NCBI GenBank assembly: GCA_024763475.1
Contig: JANTFM010000003.1
Location: 1-41,593 of the forward strand
DNA from: Acidobacteriota bacterium
GTDB taxonomy: Bacteria; Acidobacteriota; Polarisedimenticolia; J045
Reading direction: 5' to 3'
DNA length: 41,593 nt
The position numbers and the translations under genes are program-made. Below the pieces are notes generated by a model. It did not search any database. It saw nothing but the letters and a program-made list of their open reading frames with translations, and was not told the origin of the DNA. Positions within the stretch are counted from its first letter, which is position 1. Every line of letters starts with the position of its first letter. This document shows, one piece after another, positions 9,525 to 17,961 of the stretch.

Positions 9525-9553
9525 AGAATACGTCGGCATGCTCCGGCGAGCAA
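9525..9553 (-). promoter_or_regulatory. Candidate sigma70-type promoter of hmgA-hppD
   Basis: On the minus strand TTGCTC and TATTCT are separated by exactly 17 bases, placing a start near 9518 and a leader of about 40 bases before the hmgA ATG. This is a sequence match only. Confidence 0.4.
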
Positions 9554-9566
9554 AACTCCTCAAAGC

Positions 9567-9595
9567 TTGCCCAAATTCGCGCGCGAAACTACCTT
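9567..9595 (+). promoter_or_regulatory. Candidate promoter of the outer-membrane barrel gene
   Basis: TTGCCC and TACCTT are separated by 17 bases, giving a leader of about 50 bases before the ATG at 9650. It lies back-to-back with the hmgA promoter candidate. The match to consensus is modest. Confidence 0.3.
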
Positions 9596-9649
9596 GCTCT
9601 TTGCTTCGTTTCGCCAAGGATAGCGGATCGGTCCGCTCATGGAGGAGAT

Positions 9650-10351
9650 ATGCGTAAGACTACGATAACACTCGCTGTATTGCTGTTTGCTTTCGTCTCG
9701 CCAGCCCTCGCGCTCGGCCCGGTCGATGTGGAGGTCGGCGCAGCCTACTGGCTGAGCGACACGAGCCTCGACTTTGCCGGAGAAAGCCTCAGTGCGGACT
9801 CTGCTGACATGAATCTCTGGGGTCAGATCTGGGTGACGAAGTGGGGAGCCAAGGCGGCGATCTACAAGACCGATCTCGATCACAAGGAGTTTGACGGCAG
9901 TTTCCAGATTGACTACACGAGCCTGGATCTGCGCTACAAGGTCCTCGAACTCACGGACAACAACTTCATCGCGGTGGGTGTCGGCTATCAGAAGGTCGAG
10001 TTTGATTCAGTAGACGCAAGCAGTCTCGACACGACGGGCTGGCGCGTGAGCACGGAAGCCCACATCGGCCTCGGGCGCATGATCAACTTCTACGGAGATG
10101 GCGCCTACTACTTCGGGCTGGACGACATCTCGCAAGAGGGGGACACCCTCGCCCGGGATCCCTCCGGCTGGGAACTCGAAGTGGGCGTCTCGTTCAAACC
10201 GGCCCCCTTCCTGAACATCCGCGCCGGGTATCGCAAGAGTTCACTCGATATGGACATCCTTGACGGCGGCCCGCGAAAAGACATGCCTTCTACGTATGGT
10301 TACTCCATCGATTCCGATGGGTTCATCCTCGGCGTGAGTGCCAACTTCTGA
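9650..10351 (+). CDS. Small outer-membrane beta-barrel protein
   Basis: 233 residues, counted from the ATG at 9650, which follows GGAGGAG at 9641-9647; the longer ORF-track start at 9518 has no support. Residues 1-21 form a signal peptide (MRKTTITLAVLLFAFVSPALA). The remainder alternates amphipathic strands with turns (VDVEVGAAYWLSD, TSLDLRYKVLEL, FIAVGVGYQKVEF, WELEVGVSFKPAP, FLNIRAGYRKSSL) and ends in VSANF. A terminal Phe is the usual outer-membrane barrel insertion signal. Size and strand number suggest an eight-stranded OmpA/OmpW-like barrel; no catalytic motif is visible. A strong hairpin terminator follows at 10378. Confidence 0.75.
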   Translation: MRKTTITLAVLLFAFVSPALALGPVDVEVGAAYWLSDTSLDFAGESLSADSADMNLWGQIWVTKWGAKAAIYKTDLDHKEFDGSFQIDYTSLDLRYKVLELTDNNFIAVGVGYQKVEFDSVDASSLDTTGWRVSTEAHIGLGRMINFYGDGAYYFGLDDISQEGDTLARDPSGWELEVGVSFKPAPFLNIRAGYRKSSLDMDILDGGPRKDMPSTYGYSIDSDGFILGVSANF

Positions 10352-10377
10352 GCTGAGCTGCTCTTGAAGCAGGAACG

Positions 10378-10412
10378 CGGGGCACGGAGCCAATCCGTGC
10401 CCCGATGCTTTT
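10378..10412 (+). terminator. Rho-independent terminator after the barrel gene
   Basis: A perfect 10-bp stem CGGGGCACGG / CCGTGCCCCG encloses a 7-base loop and is followed by ATGCTTTT. It sits between two convergent genes. Confidence 0.8.
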
Positions 10413-10422
10413 GCCCTACGGA

Positions 10423-11664
10423 TCAGGCCGGGATCTCACCCTTGCGCGCCGCCTCGGCGGCCTTGGCGATGATCGCGGCCACATCGTCCATCTCGTCCGG
10501 GCCGGCGAGGAGCACGTCCTGCTTGATCCAGAGAGTCGACGCGCAGAGCTCCTCGCATACCGGCAGGTCGTAGGAAGCGTATGGACGCGGCCAGACGTCG
10601 TTCCAGCAACCACCCTGGCCCGTGGCGCGCTGGCCGAACCACTCCCAGAAACCCTGCTTGTAGAGCGGCACGGTGTACCCGGGATGACCGGGAAGCCCTT
10701 CCGCCTGCACGGCGGCCGCGAAGCGTTTGCTGTCCGTCGAGATCAGCTGGCGGTCCAGGCGCACCATGTAGATATGGCACGCGTGGGAGCTAACCCGTTC
10801 GTCTCGATCCGGGGTCAGGATCCCGGGAATCCCCTGTAGCTTCTCATCGAGGGCGGCAAGGGCCGCCTGGCGCGTTTTCTGCTGGACGACAAAGCGATCC
10901 ATCGAGGAGACCAGCATCGCGGCCTGCAACTCGCTCAAGCGGTAGTTCAAACCGGGAAGGACGTGTTCGTACCACTCGCCGCCGAGCTTTCGGCCGCAGT
11001 TGTGGTAGGACCACGCTCGCTGGTAGACCGCATCGTCGTTGGTCAGGAGCAGGCCACCTTCTCCCGCTGCGAAGTTCTTGCTCGACTGGCAGGAGAAGAT
11101 CCCGGCATCGCCCAGGGCTCCAACCGGCCTCCCGTTCCAGGCCGCCATCCATGCCTGCGCCGCGTCTTCGACAACCACGAGGGAGTGCTTCTTCGCGATC
11201 TCCAGGATGCGATCCATGTTCGCAGGACGCCCGCCGATGTGGACCGGATAGATCGCCTTCGTTCGCGGCGTGATCGCGTCCTCGATCAATTCCGGGTCGA
11301 TATTGTGTGTGCCGGGCTCGACATCGACAAAGACCGGCACCGCGCCGAGGGCCAACGCGGCCATCGATGTCGCCATGAAGGTATAGGGGGTAGTGATGAC
11401 CTCGTCGCCAGCCTCGACACCCACGGCAACGAGTGCGATCTGCAGGGCGATCGTACCGTTGCAGCAGGCCACCCCGTACTTGGCCTGGTGCCGTTCGGCC
11501 CAAAGCCTCTCGATTTCGGGCACCCGGCTCCCCCCCACGCCCCACTTACCGGAACGGATCGCGGCCACGACAGCCTGCTCATTGGTCTCGTCCCAGACGG
11601 GCCAGCTCGGCCATCCCTTGCTTCGAACAGGTGTTCCACCTGACATCGCCAGCTTCTCGCTCAT
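10423..11664 (-). CDS. DegT/DnrJ/EryC1/StrS-family PLP aminotransferase
   Basis: 413-residue type I fold PLP enzyme; the family transaminates keto-sugars (nucleotide sugars, aminocyclitols) or related substrates. Visible features are CCNGTIALQIAL (phosphate-binding region), VVEDAAQAW (Asp contacting the PLP nitrogen) and SCQSSKNFAAGEGG with the Schiff-base lysine, plus NYRLSELQAAM typical of the family. ATG 11664 is preferred over the TTG at 11667 because GGAGG lies seven bases upstream. It stands alone, with no glycosyltransferase or sugar-nucleotide gene nearby, so the substrate cannot be guessed. Confidence 0.9.
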   Translation of the reverse strand: MSEKLAMSGGTPVRSKGWPSWPVWDETNEQAVVAAIRSGKWGVGGSRVPEIERLWAERHQAKYGVACCNGTIALQIALVAVGVEAGDEVITTPYTFMATSMAALALGAVPVFVDVEPGTHNIDPELIEDAITPRTKAIYPVHIGGRPANMDRILEIAKKHSLVVVEDAAQAWMAAWNGRPVGALGDAGIFSCQSSKNFAAGEGGLLLTNDDAVYQRAWSYHNCGRKLGGEWYEHVLPGLNYRLSELQAAMLVSSMDRFVVQQKTRQAALAALDEKLQGIPGILTPDRDERVSSHACHIYMVRLDRQLISTDSKRFAAAVQAEGLPGHPGYTVPLYKQGFWEWFGQRATGQGGCWNDVWPRPYASYDLPVCEELCASTLWIKQDVLLAGPDEMDDVAAIIAKAAEAARKGEIPA

Positions 11665-11882
11665 CAATCGCCTCCGGGTTTAATCAAGGTAGGGCTCGCT
11701 GTCCGGCGCACCGCCTGAAGCCTCCGGCCACCGGACTGCCGCATGATGATCGCTTTGGGTAGCCAGAGCAAACCGCTCCGCCCGCTTCGAATCGCGCTTG
11801 ACCCGGGGGCCTGCCTCTGTTGTGATCACTGTCTTTGCGCGTGGGGGTTCATCTGGCGTTTTTGCCAAGGAAGGGAGTGCTC

Positions 11883-12647
11883 ATGGGATCGATCGGATCC
11901 TCGAACGAACGCAAAGTGGCCGCGACCTGCCTGGTGGCTTTTGCCTTCTTGATCTTCGGCATGGTCCTGCTCGAGATGATCATGATCGCCTCCCTTGGAG
12001 GCCGTCCCTTCACCCTCGAAGCAGACTTCGCTCAGAAGGCCGACCTCTCCTTCATCATGCCGTACTTCCTGGCCTATCTCGTGATAGGTGGACTTGGCCT
12101 GGTCGGCATCGTGGGGCTGGCAAACGTCTACGGCTCCTCGAGCAACCGGAAGATGGGCGCCGAAATCGTCAAACTCGCAGCCCTCGGCTACTTCGCAATC
12201 AACTACTGGCTCTGGAGCGCGATGTGGCTCGTCCAGCACAAGATCGCGCGGTTGGCCGAAGTTCCCACGAACCCTCCCGAGTGGGTCCTCCGCGCGTTCA
12301 ACGCCTCGGACGCCTTCTGGTCCCTCGCGGGATGGGGCGGACTCGGTCCCTCGATCGTCATGTTCCTCGGGCTGGCGTGGCTGCTCGCACGAGGCGCCCG
12401 GCTCCTGCCCAAAGCTGCCGCCATCGCCTTTCTGGTGCTGGGGGTGACGCAGATCCTGCTGCTCGTCTACGTCGGCCTCTACGGCTTCGGCGTCCAGAAT
12501 ACGACCGGGGGCTACGCCCAGTTCTTCGACATGATCATGACCCTCGGCCGCATCGTGGCCTTCATGCTGGCTGGTGCGGCCCTCTATACGGAGAAAGGCA
12601 TCTTCGCCCGCAGCGACAGGCATCGAACACGGGTCGGACACGGCTGA
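11883..12647 (+). CDS. Polytopic membrane protein of unknown function (six TM helices)
   Basis: 254 residues from ATG 11883, which follows GGAAGGGA; the ORF-track start at 11835 lacks a ribosome site. Six hydrophobic segments are evident: CLVAFAFLIFGMVLLEM, FLAYLVIGGLGLVGIVGL, LAALGYFAINYWLWSAM, GPSIVMFLGLAWLLA, AAIAFLVLGVTQILLLVYV and LGRIVAFMLAGAALY. I recognise no family signature; a DUF4386-like or other integral membrane family is possible. It precedes, by 30 bases, another unknown gene on the same strand. Confidence 0.7.
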   Translation: MGSIGSSNERKVAATCLVAFAFLIFGMVLLEMIMIASLGGRPFTLEADFAQKADLSFIMPYFLAYLVIGGLGLVGIVGLANVYGSSSNRKMGAEIVKLAALGYFAINYWLWSAMWLVQHKIARLAEVPTNPPEWVLRAFNASDAFWSLAGWGGLGPSIVMFLGLAWLLARGARLLPKAAAIAFLVLGVTQILLLVYVGLYGFGVQNTTGGYAQFFDMIMTLGRIVAFMLAGAALYTEKGIFARSDRHRTRVGHG

Positions 12648-12677
12648 TCTCCCGGCTCACGGGTTTAGAATGCTGTC

Positions 12678-13820
12678 ATGGAAGCGGACAGGCGAGTACG
12701 CGAGGCTCTTCGCGCGCTGATTGATCGCGCCCTCGACCGGGTGCAGGGGCATCCTGCGGGCCACCTGTTGTCGGGCGAAAGAGAACGGCTCGAGATCGCG
12801 CTCGACCTGCCACTGAACCTCCGCGAGGAAGAGCTCGACAAGGCCACCCACGAGGTCGACAAGAAGCTGAACGACGCCGTCCACGGGCTGCTCACCCACC
12901 GGGCCATCTTCCGCCCCGGGCGCGTGCTGTGCCTCAGGTGCCGCAGCAGCGAGTGCGAGCACGCTGTGCCCCGGGGGGCCAAGACCGTCTTCGGGGGGTA
13001 TTCCCAGTCGGGAGTGCCGCGTTTCGTGGACTACGGCGAGTATCTCCTCAAGGCCCAGGATCCGCGGGTCGGCGAACTCTTTGGGGCGGCGGACCGCCTC
13101 GTCACTCGGGTCGTCGGGGGCGAAGAAGTGATGGAACGACTGCTCCCCTCGATCAGGAAGGACATGGACGGTTACCAGATCCACGGGCAAGTTGTCGCCG
13201 GTTGGTTCCGCGCTCCCGACCGAAGCGGGCGCAGCCGCGCGATGGCGCTTTCCTTCCAGATCATCTCCTCCCAGCCAAAGCGACGGAAGCGGAGCTATGG
13301 CCTCAACGTACTCGGCGTGGGCCCCGGAGGGGAAGGCCTCGAACAGCTCCACGAGCGCCTGCGCCCGGTGCCCTGGTCAAGCCCCGTGCGCTGGGCTCAG
13401 TCGGCCCTGCGGACGATGAACAACGCCGCACCGCGGCGTCTCGAGGGCCTTCTCAGTGGCCTGGCTCGCCGCCTCGAAAGGAACGTCCGGAGCAGCAGCC
13501 GACGAACCACCCACGCCGAGATCCACCACGAAGACGGCGCGCGACCCACGCGGATGGCCCTGATGGACCTGGCACGAGCGGGTGATGCGGACCTGCTCGT
13601 CGACCGGAGGCACAACACCCGGATCGTTCTCGGCCAACGGGGACGCTGCCATGTCTTCAGCCCCGAGGGCAAGTTGGTGACCTCGGTTCGCTATCCGCAG
13701 GGATCTATCGACCGAAAACGCAGATCGGGAACCTGGAGAGTCCCCGAGGAACACGAGCTCTCCTCGCTGCGGGCCCTTGCGTCCCGGGCCTCTCCGGACA
13801 ATGCGGACGACATCGAATAA
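12678..13820 (+). CDS. Conserved-looking hypothetical protein with C-x2-C-x4-C-x-H cluster
   Basis: 380 residues, soluble and highly charged, with no signal peptide. The only recognisable motif is CLRCRSSECEHAVP at about residues 84-97. This C-x2-C-x4-C-x-H arrangement would suit a zinc site resembling a SWIM-type knuckle, though the spacing is not the SWIM consensus CxC...CxH. The N-terminal 80 residues are predicted helical (REALRALIDRALDRV, EELDKATHEVDKKLNDAV). The C-terminal part has short beta-rich stretches (NTRIVLGQRGRCHVFSPEG). No family recognised. It probably shares a transcript with the preceding membrane protein and perhaps the PAS-GGDEF-PilZ gene 112 bases downstream. The ribosome site is weak. 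Confidence 0.65.
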   Translation: MEADRRVREALRALIDRALDRVQGHPAGHLLSGERERLEIALDLPLNLREEELDKATHEVDKKLNDAVHGLLTHRAIFRPGRVLCLRCRSSECEHAVPRGAKTVFGGYSQSGVPRFVDYGEYLLKAQDPRVGELFGAADRLVTRVVGGEEVMERLLPSIRKDMDGYQIHGQVVAGWFRAPDRSGRSRAMALSFQIISSQPKRRKRSYGLNVLGVGPGGEGLEQLHERLRPVPWSSPVRWAQSALRTMNNAAPRRLEGLLSGLARRLERNVRSSSRRTTHAEIHHEDGARPTRMALMDLARAGDADLLVDRRHNTRIVLGQRGRCHVFSPEGKLVTSVRYPQGSIDRKRRSGTWRVPEEHELSSLRALASRASPDNADDIE

Positions 13821-13932
13821 ATAACTACCCTTTCTAGACCTCAGGATCCAAATTGTCCTCAGGCAGGTGGCGATAGCGACAGCGATCTGGACGACGCGTC
13901 GGCCGCCACCTCCCATCGGATGGGAGCGCGTG

Positions 13933-15243
13933 ATGAGCTGGAAGAGCAATGACGACAAACAGAAAGCAAACCCGAGGACCGCGGGCCGGTCCAATTCCGC
14001 GCTGGGCACGATTCCCCTGGCCCCGCTCGAGGATGCCGCGGCAAACCAGTCTCTGGCGCCTGGCTTCGGCTCAGGGGGCAGCTTCATCATGGACAACCTG
14101 GGGCATATCCTCGCCTTCGACCGGGCGATGGAGAAGCTCACCGGCTGGGTCGCCTTCGAAGTCGTCGGCCAGCACAAGGACATGGGAGTCTACGAACGGC
14201 CTGACGACAGCGGACTCCGCCGTTTCCAGGCCCGCCCGCTCTTCGAGGGGACTCTGCCCTGCGTCGAGCGTAGCTCCACCACCCGTTTGAACCTCAACCG
14301 TAAGGACGGCGCACAGCTGGAAGCCGAGGTCGTCATCGCACCGCTAGGCGGTCAAGGCACACGCTACTCCGTCGAGATCAGACGGGTCGTCGCACGCATC
14401 GGAGCGCCAGTACGACCGGCAGAAAAGGAAGAGCTCGACGCGCTGACCCGGCTCCCGACCGCCGCCGCCTTCCGAGACCAGTTGCGCGAGACCTTCGGTG
14501 CCGTCCAGCGAACGGGCCACACGCTCGCGTCGCTCTTCGTGCACATCGATCATTTCGAGAAAACGCAAAGCCGCGTCGGAGAGGAACAGGTCGCAGACAT
14601 CGTTCAGCGCCTGGCCGGCATCCTGCGGGCAACGCTACGCTCCACGGACTACATCGCCCGTCTGGGTGAGGATCGCTTCGGCATCCTGCTCACCGGGGCC
14701 GGCCGTGGTGATGCCCGCCATGTCGGGGGCCGGATTCGCCAGACGATCGAGAAGTTCGCGTTCACGCGTCCGGGCGGAGCCGGAGAGCTTCGCGTCACGG
14801 TGAGCATCGGTGTGGCCTGCTATCCCGCCGATGGCGAGACCCCCTCAGAGTTGATTCGCCGTGCGGAAGAGGCCCTCGAAGAAGCGCACCGCCTCGGCCG
14901 AAACCGCGTGTGGTGCTACGTGCGTCGACCCCGGATCCATGTCGACTTCCCCGTCTACTTCGATGGACCCGCAGGCCACCTCCTGGGCAAGACCAAGGAT
15001 CTGTCGAATTCCGGGATCTTCGTCGAGACACACGAGATGCTGCCGGAAGGGATGCGCCTCGGGCTCTCCTTCCGCCTCCCCGAGTCCACATCGAAGATCC
15101 GCGTGATGGGTCGTGTTGCGCGGCAGGTATCCCCCGATCCTGGCCAAGTTGGAGCAACTCCCGGACTCGGCATCGAGTTCGAGCGCTACAACCCCGAGGA
15201 CCGGCGCCGCATCGAAGCCTTCATCCACAAGAGCCGCACCTAG
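13933..15243 (+). CDS. PAS / degenerate GGDEF / PilZ protein, probable c-di-GMP receptor
   Basis: 436 residues from ATG 13933 (GGGAG seven bases upstream; the track start at 13867 is less likely). Domains: PAS-like at about 45-140 (FIMDNLGHILAFDRAMEKLTG), GGDEF at about 165-325, PilZ at about 330-436. The active-site loop reads GEDRF (about 245-249) instead of GG(D/E)EF, so diguanylate cyclase activity is doubtful. The inhibitory-site RxxD (RSTD, 236-239) is retained at the canonical five-residue distance. The PilZ part has DLSNSG at about 356, matching (D/N)xSxxG, and an arginine-rich entry RRPR in place of a clean RxxxR. The sum suggests a c-di-GMP-binding signal protein rather than a synthase. 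Its last 23 bases overlap the convergent YkgJ-type gene. Confidence 0.85.
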   Translation: MSWKSNDDKQKANPRTAGRSNSALGTIPLAPLEDAAANQSLAPGFGSGGSFIMDNLGHILAFDRAMEKLTGWVAFEVVGQHKDMGVYERPDDSGLRRFQARPLFEGTLPCVERSSTTRLNLNRKDGAQLEAEVVIAPLGGQGTRYSVEIRRVVARIGAPVRPAEKEELDALTRLPTAAAFRDQLRETFGAVQRTGHTLASLFVHIDHFEKTQSRVGEEQVADIVQRLAGILRATLRSTDYIARLGEDRFGILLTGAGRGDARHVGGRIRQTIEKFAFTRPGGAGELRVTVSIGVACYPADGETPSELIRRAEEALEEAHRLGRNRVWCYVRRPRIHVDFPVYFDGPAGHLLGKTKDLSNSGIFVETHEMLPEGMRLGLSFRLPESTSKIRVMGRVARQVSPDPGQVGATPGLGIEFERYNPEDRRRIEAFIHKSRT

Positions 15244-15730
15244 CAGCGCTCCTGCGTCGCTTCCAGCCACGCTTCGCGGCAGCGGAGCGGCGACGGTGTT
15301 CACGCTCCTTCTCCACTAGGAAGGTCTCCGCGTAGGCCGCGATCTGCTCCGGCGTCCGGAATTCCAGGTCGTGGTTTCCATCGCGCGCGAAGTAATCGCA
15401 GAGCGGGTCCTCCGCGTGCTCGAGATTCTCGCGAAGACCATACTCACGGCAGATCGTCGGCCGCTCATCGTAGATCTGGCAAACGTTGTTCGGCCCGAGA
15501 TAGCGGCACGGATGATCCACCTGGAGAAACCAGTCGTCATCCTCGACCCAGATCCAGGTCTTGCCGTGCAGGAGGTACCAGCGCAGATCCTCGAAGTCCT
15601 CCGCATCCTTGGGAGCATCGATCTCCAGCGCAAAATACTGGCAGCAGAGAGCATCACAATCGTGACAGGGCGGCCCTCCCAACAGCTCCGGTACGACAGG
15701 AAGTGCCTGGCCACGCCGAATGAGGCTCAT
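15221..15730 (-). CDS. YkgJ-type cysteine-cluster (zinc/iron-chelating) protein
   Basis: 169 residues from ATG 15730, which overlaps the upstream stop as ATGA; the ORF-track start at 15784 is upstream of the natural coupling point. The family motif is present: C-x2-C-x3-CC (CHDCDALCC), then HPCRYLGPNNVCQIYDERPTICREYG and a later Cys in DPLCDYF. These cysteines are thought to bind Zn or an Fe-S cluster; the family's function is not established. The C-terminus is strongly basic (KRGWKRRRSAA). It is translationally coupled to the amidohydrolase, without an obvious functional link. The 3' end overlaps the plus-strand PilZ gene by 23 bases. Confidence 0.85.
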   Translation of the reverse strand: MSLIRRGQALPVVPELLGGPPCHDCDALCCQYFALEIDAPKDAEDFEDLRWYLLHGKTWIWVEDDDWFLQVDHPCRYLGPNNVCQIYDERPTICREYGLRENLEHAEDPLCDYFARDGNHDLEFRTPEQIAAYAETFLVEKEREHRRRSAAAKRGWKRRRSAARCGSCG

Positions 15731-17439
15731 CTCGATTCCTTGAGTCGGGTACGCGTCTCGTCGCGACCGGGAAGGTAGACCCACGAGGAAATGACTGTCG
15801 CGCTGATCTTGGCATCGAGGATCCTGCTTGGCGGCCCCTCGAGGATGTCGCGGTCGAAGACGGTGAAGTCCGCGTAGCGGCCGGCCGAAATCGTGCCGAG
15901 GCGGTCGCTTGAGGAGACGGCCTCGGCGGCTCCCAGCGTGAACGCTCGCAAGGCTTCCTGGATCGATAGGCGCTGCTCCGGCAGCCAGCCCCCGGGAGGA
16001 TAGCCCTCCGCGTCCTGTCGCGTCACGGCCGCATAGAGGCCGAGGCGCGGATCGATATCCTCCACCGGGAAGTCCGAGCCAAAGGCGAGCAGCGCTCCTG
16101 AATCGAGCATGCTGCGCCAGGCATAGGCGCCGGCCAGCCGTTTCTCCCCGAGCCGAAGCTGGGCCCAGGGCATGTCCGAGCTCGCATGAGTCGGCTGCAT
16201 GGAAGCAACGACGCCAAGCGCAGCCGGACGCGGCAGATCGTCTGGATGCAGGATCTGGGCATGTTCGAGACGCAACGCCGGGCCCTGAGCGGTCGTCCCT
16301 CCGAGGCTCTCCCAGGCGTCGAGGACGGCGCGGTTCGCCGCATCGCCGATCGCGTGCACAGCCGGCTGCAGTCCGGCCCGCGAGGAACGCTCGATCTCAC
16401 GAAGCAGTTCCTCGGGCTCAGTGACCCAGAGGCCCACGCTCGCCGCGTCGTCACTGTAGGGCTCGATCAGCCGCGCGCCCCGGCTGCCCAAAGCCCCATC
16501 CGCGTAGAGTTTGACGCCGACGAGATGGAGACGGCCCTCGTGCTGTGGGCCCGTCTCGAGCAGTTCCCGGTAGAGCGCGGAGTCCGCGCTCGCATACGCA
16601 AAAACACTCAACGGGAAGCGTCCCTGGGCCGCGAGCCTCTTCATCGCCTGCCAGGTGATCGTGTCGACTCCCATGTCGTGGACCCCGGTCAGTCCCACGG
16701 CAACCAGGTCTGACGCCGCATCGGCAAGAGCTCGCTCGACATCCTCAACGCCGGGCTCCGGGATCTGTGAGAACACGAGGTCCATCGCCTGGTCCACCAG
16801 GATCCCGGTGGCCCGGCCCGAGCGGTCGCGATGAATGCTTCCACCCGGTGGGTCCGGAGTCTCATCATTGATGCCCGCCGCGTCGAGAGCCGCTCGATTG
16901 ACCCAGAGGGCATGCCCGTCGATCCGACGCATCGCCGCCGGCCGCTCGGGGAGCAGCTGATCGAGGCGATCGGCATCCGGCCACGCGGCATCCGGCCAGT
17001 CGTTCTGATCCCAGCCCCGCCCCTGGACCCAGCGTTCCTCCTGGTGCTCCTCGGCGAAGTGCTTTATCCGCTCCAGGGTCTCCTCGAGGCTCACCGCGGC
17101 GACGAGGTTCACCTGCCCCAGGGTCATGCCATATCCCCGGATATGGGCGTGGGCGTCCACAAGACCGGGAACAGCCAGTTCGCCCGGCAGGACCTCGGCG
17201 GAAGCTCCCTTGGCGATCCACTGCGGGATCTCACGCTTGGACAACAACCGAACAACCCGCGGCCCCGAGACGAGAACCGCATCAGCCCAAGGCTGCGCCG
17301 GGTCGCCGGTCCAGAATCGCGGCCCCGTGAAGATCTTCCCGGGGCCGCCGGATTCCGACACCTCCGCACGACATCCGAGCAGGACCGCAGCAAGAGCAAG
17401 ACAGGGACATAGGACACATGCCAGCAACAGCATTCTCAT
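15727..17439 (-). CDS. YtcJ-like amidohydrolase lipoprotein
   Basis: 570 residues from ATG 17439 (GAGG nine bases upstream). This start gives a lipoprotein signal MRMLLLACVLCPCLALAAVLLGC with lipobox LLGC, whereas the track start adds about 87 non-conserved residues. Amidohydrolase-3 landmarks: VDAHAHIRGYG (HxH), GVKLYADGALGSRGARL (family lysine/aspartate), AVHAIGDAANRAVLDAW, LRLEHAQILHPDDL and FGSDFPVEDIDPRLGL (terminal metal Asp). Together they form the binuclear metal site of the imidazolonepropionase/dihydroorotase superfamily. The C-terminal composite domain is present (LGTISAGRYADFTVFDRD). The family hydrolyses amides or cyclic amides; the substrate is unknown. It is likely anchored in the envelope by its lipid. 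Confidence 0.9.
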   Translation of the reverse strand: MRMLLLACVLCPCLALAAVLLGCRAEVSESGGPGKIFTGPRFWTGDPAQPWADAVLVSGPRVVRLLSKREIPQWIAKGASAEVLPGELAVPGLVDAHAHIRGYGMTLGQVNLVAAVSLEETLERIKHFAEEHQEERWVQGRGWDQNDWPDAAWPDADRLDQLLPERPAAMRRIDGHALWVNRAALDAAGINDETPDPPGGSIHRDRSGRATGILVDQAMDLVFSQIPEPGVEDVERALADAASDLVAVGLTGVHDMGVDTITWQAMKRLAAQGRFPLSVFAYASADSALYRELLETGPQHEGRLHLVGVKLYADGALGSRGARLIEPYSDDAASVGLWVTEPEELLREIERSSRAGLQPAVHAIGDAANRAVLDAWESLGGTTAQGPALRLEHAQILHPDDLPRPAALGVVASMQPTHASSDMPWAQLRLGEKRLAGAYAWRSMLDSGALLAFGSDFPVEDIDPRLGLYAAVTRQDAEGYPPGGWLPEQRLSIQEALRAFTLGAAEAVSSSDRLGTISAGRYADFTVFDRDILEGPPSRILDAKISATVISSWVYLPGRDETRTRLKESR

Positions 17440-17861
17440 GGGAATCGCCTCAAGGGAAAGACCGGACCCGAATCCTTCGTGAACCCATCGCCTTTGGCCG
17501 CACACGTGCATCCAGGCCGGAACTGTTCGGCGATTTTGACCTTCAACGTGCTCTAAGGGACGCCTTCGGGCAAAACCGCCAAGCAACACGGAGCTGACGG
17601 CACCTGCACGCCCTCGCTTCGGAGCTTCATGAAAGGTCCGGGGTGCCAGGACGAGCGCATTGTAGGCCGCAACCGCGACGGGCGAAACGAGACGCCCCAC
17701 AGAGGGAGCCCCGGCGGGCCAGGCTCTCTCGACGCTCCGACTCGCAACATTACTCGGACACTTTGTCTCACTTGCACCAAAAGAGGACTGAAAAAGGCCT
17801 TCATTTTTGCAAATTGACTGGAAAATAATGCCGATTATGCGAAATTCTCTTCCCGGCCGGG
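17440..17861. other. Intergenic region without a supported gene
   Basis: About 420 bases between the amidohydrolase and the glnA promoter. Short open frames here (62-83 codons) have no ribosome sites or recognisable content. The right-hand part becomes A/T-rich from about 17780 and holds a second, weaker promoter-like pair (TTGACT at 17814 and TATGCG 16 bases later). Confidence 0.5.
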
Positions 17862-17890
17862 TTGACAGAGAGTCCCGCTGAGCCTAAATA
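17862..17890 (+). promoter_or_regulatory. Strong sigma70-type promoter of glnA
   Basis: Perfect -35 TTGACA, 17-base spacer, -10 TAAATA; start expected near 17897, leader about 65 bases. No sigma54 GG-N10-GC element was seen, which fits a GSI-alpha enzyme not run by the NtrC/adenylylation circuit. Confidence 0.7.
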
Positions 17891-17961
17891 TCCGCAGACC
17901 AATCCACCCACGATCAGCTTCATTCTCTTTTGCATAGCCACGACCGTACGAGGAGATCGCG

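Noticed and set aside
13933-15243. Calling the GGDEF protein a diguanylate cyclase
   Set aside because: The signature loop reads GEDRF, which departs from the GG(D/E)EF required in known active enzymes.
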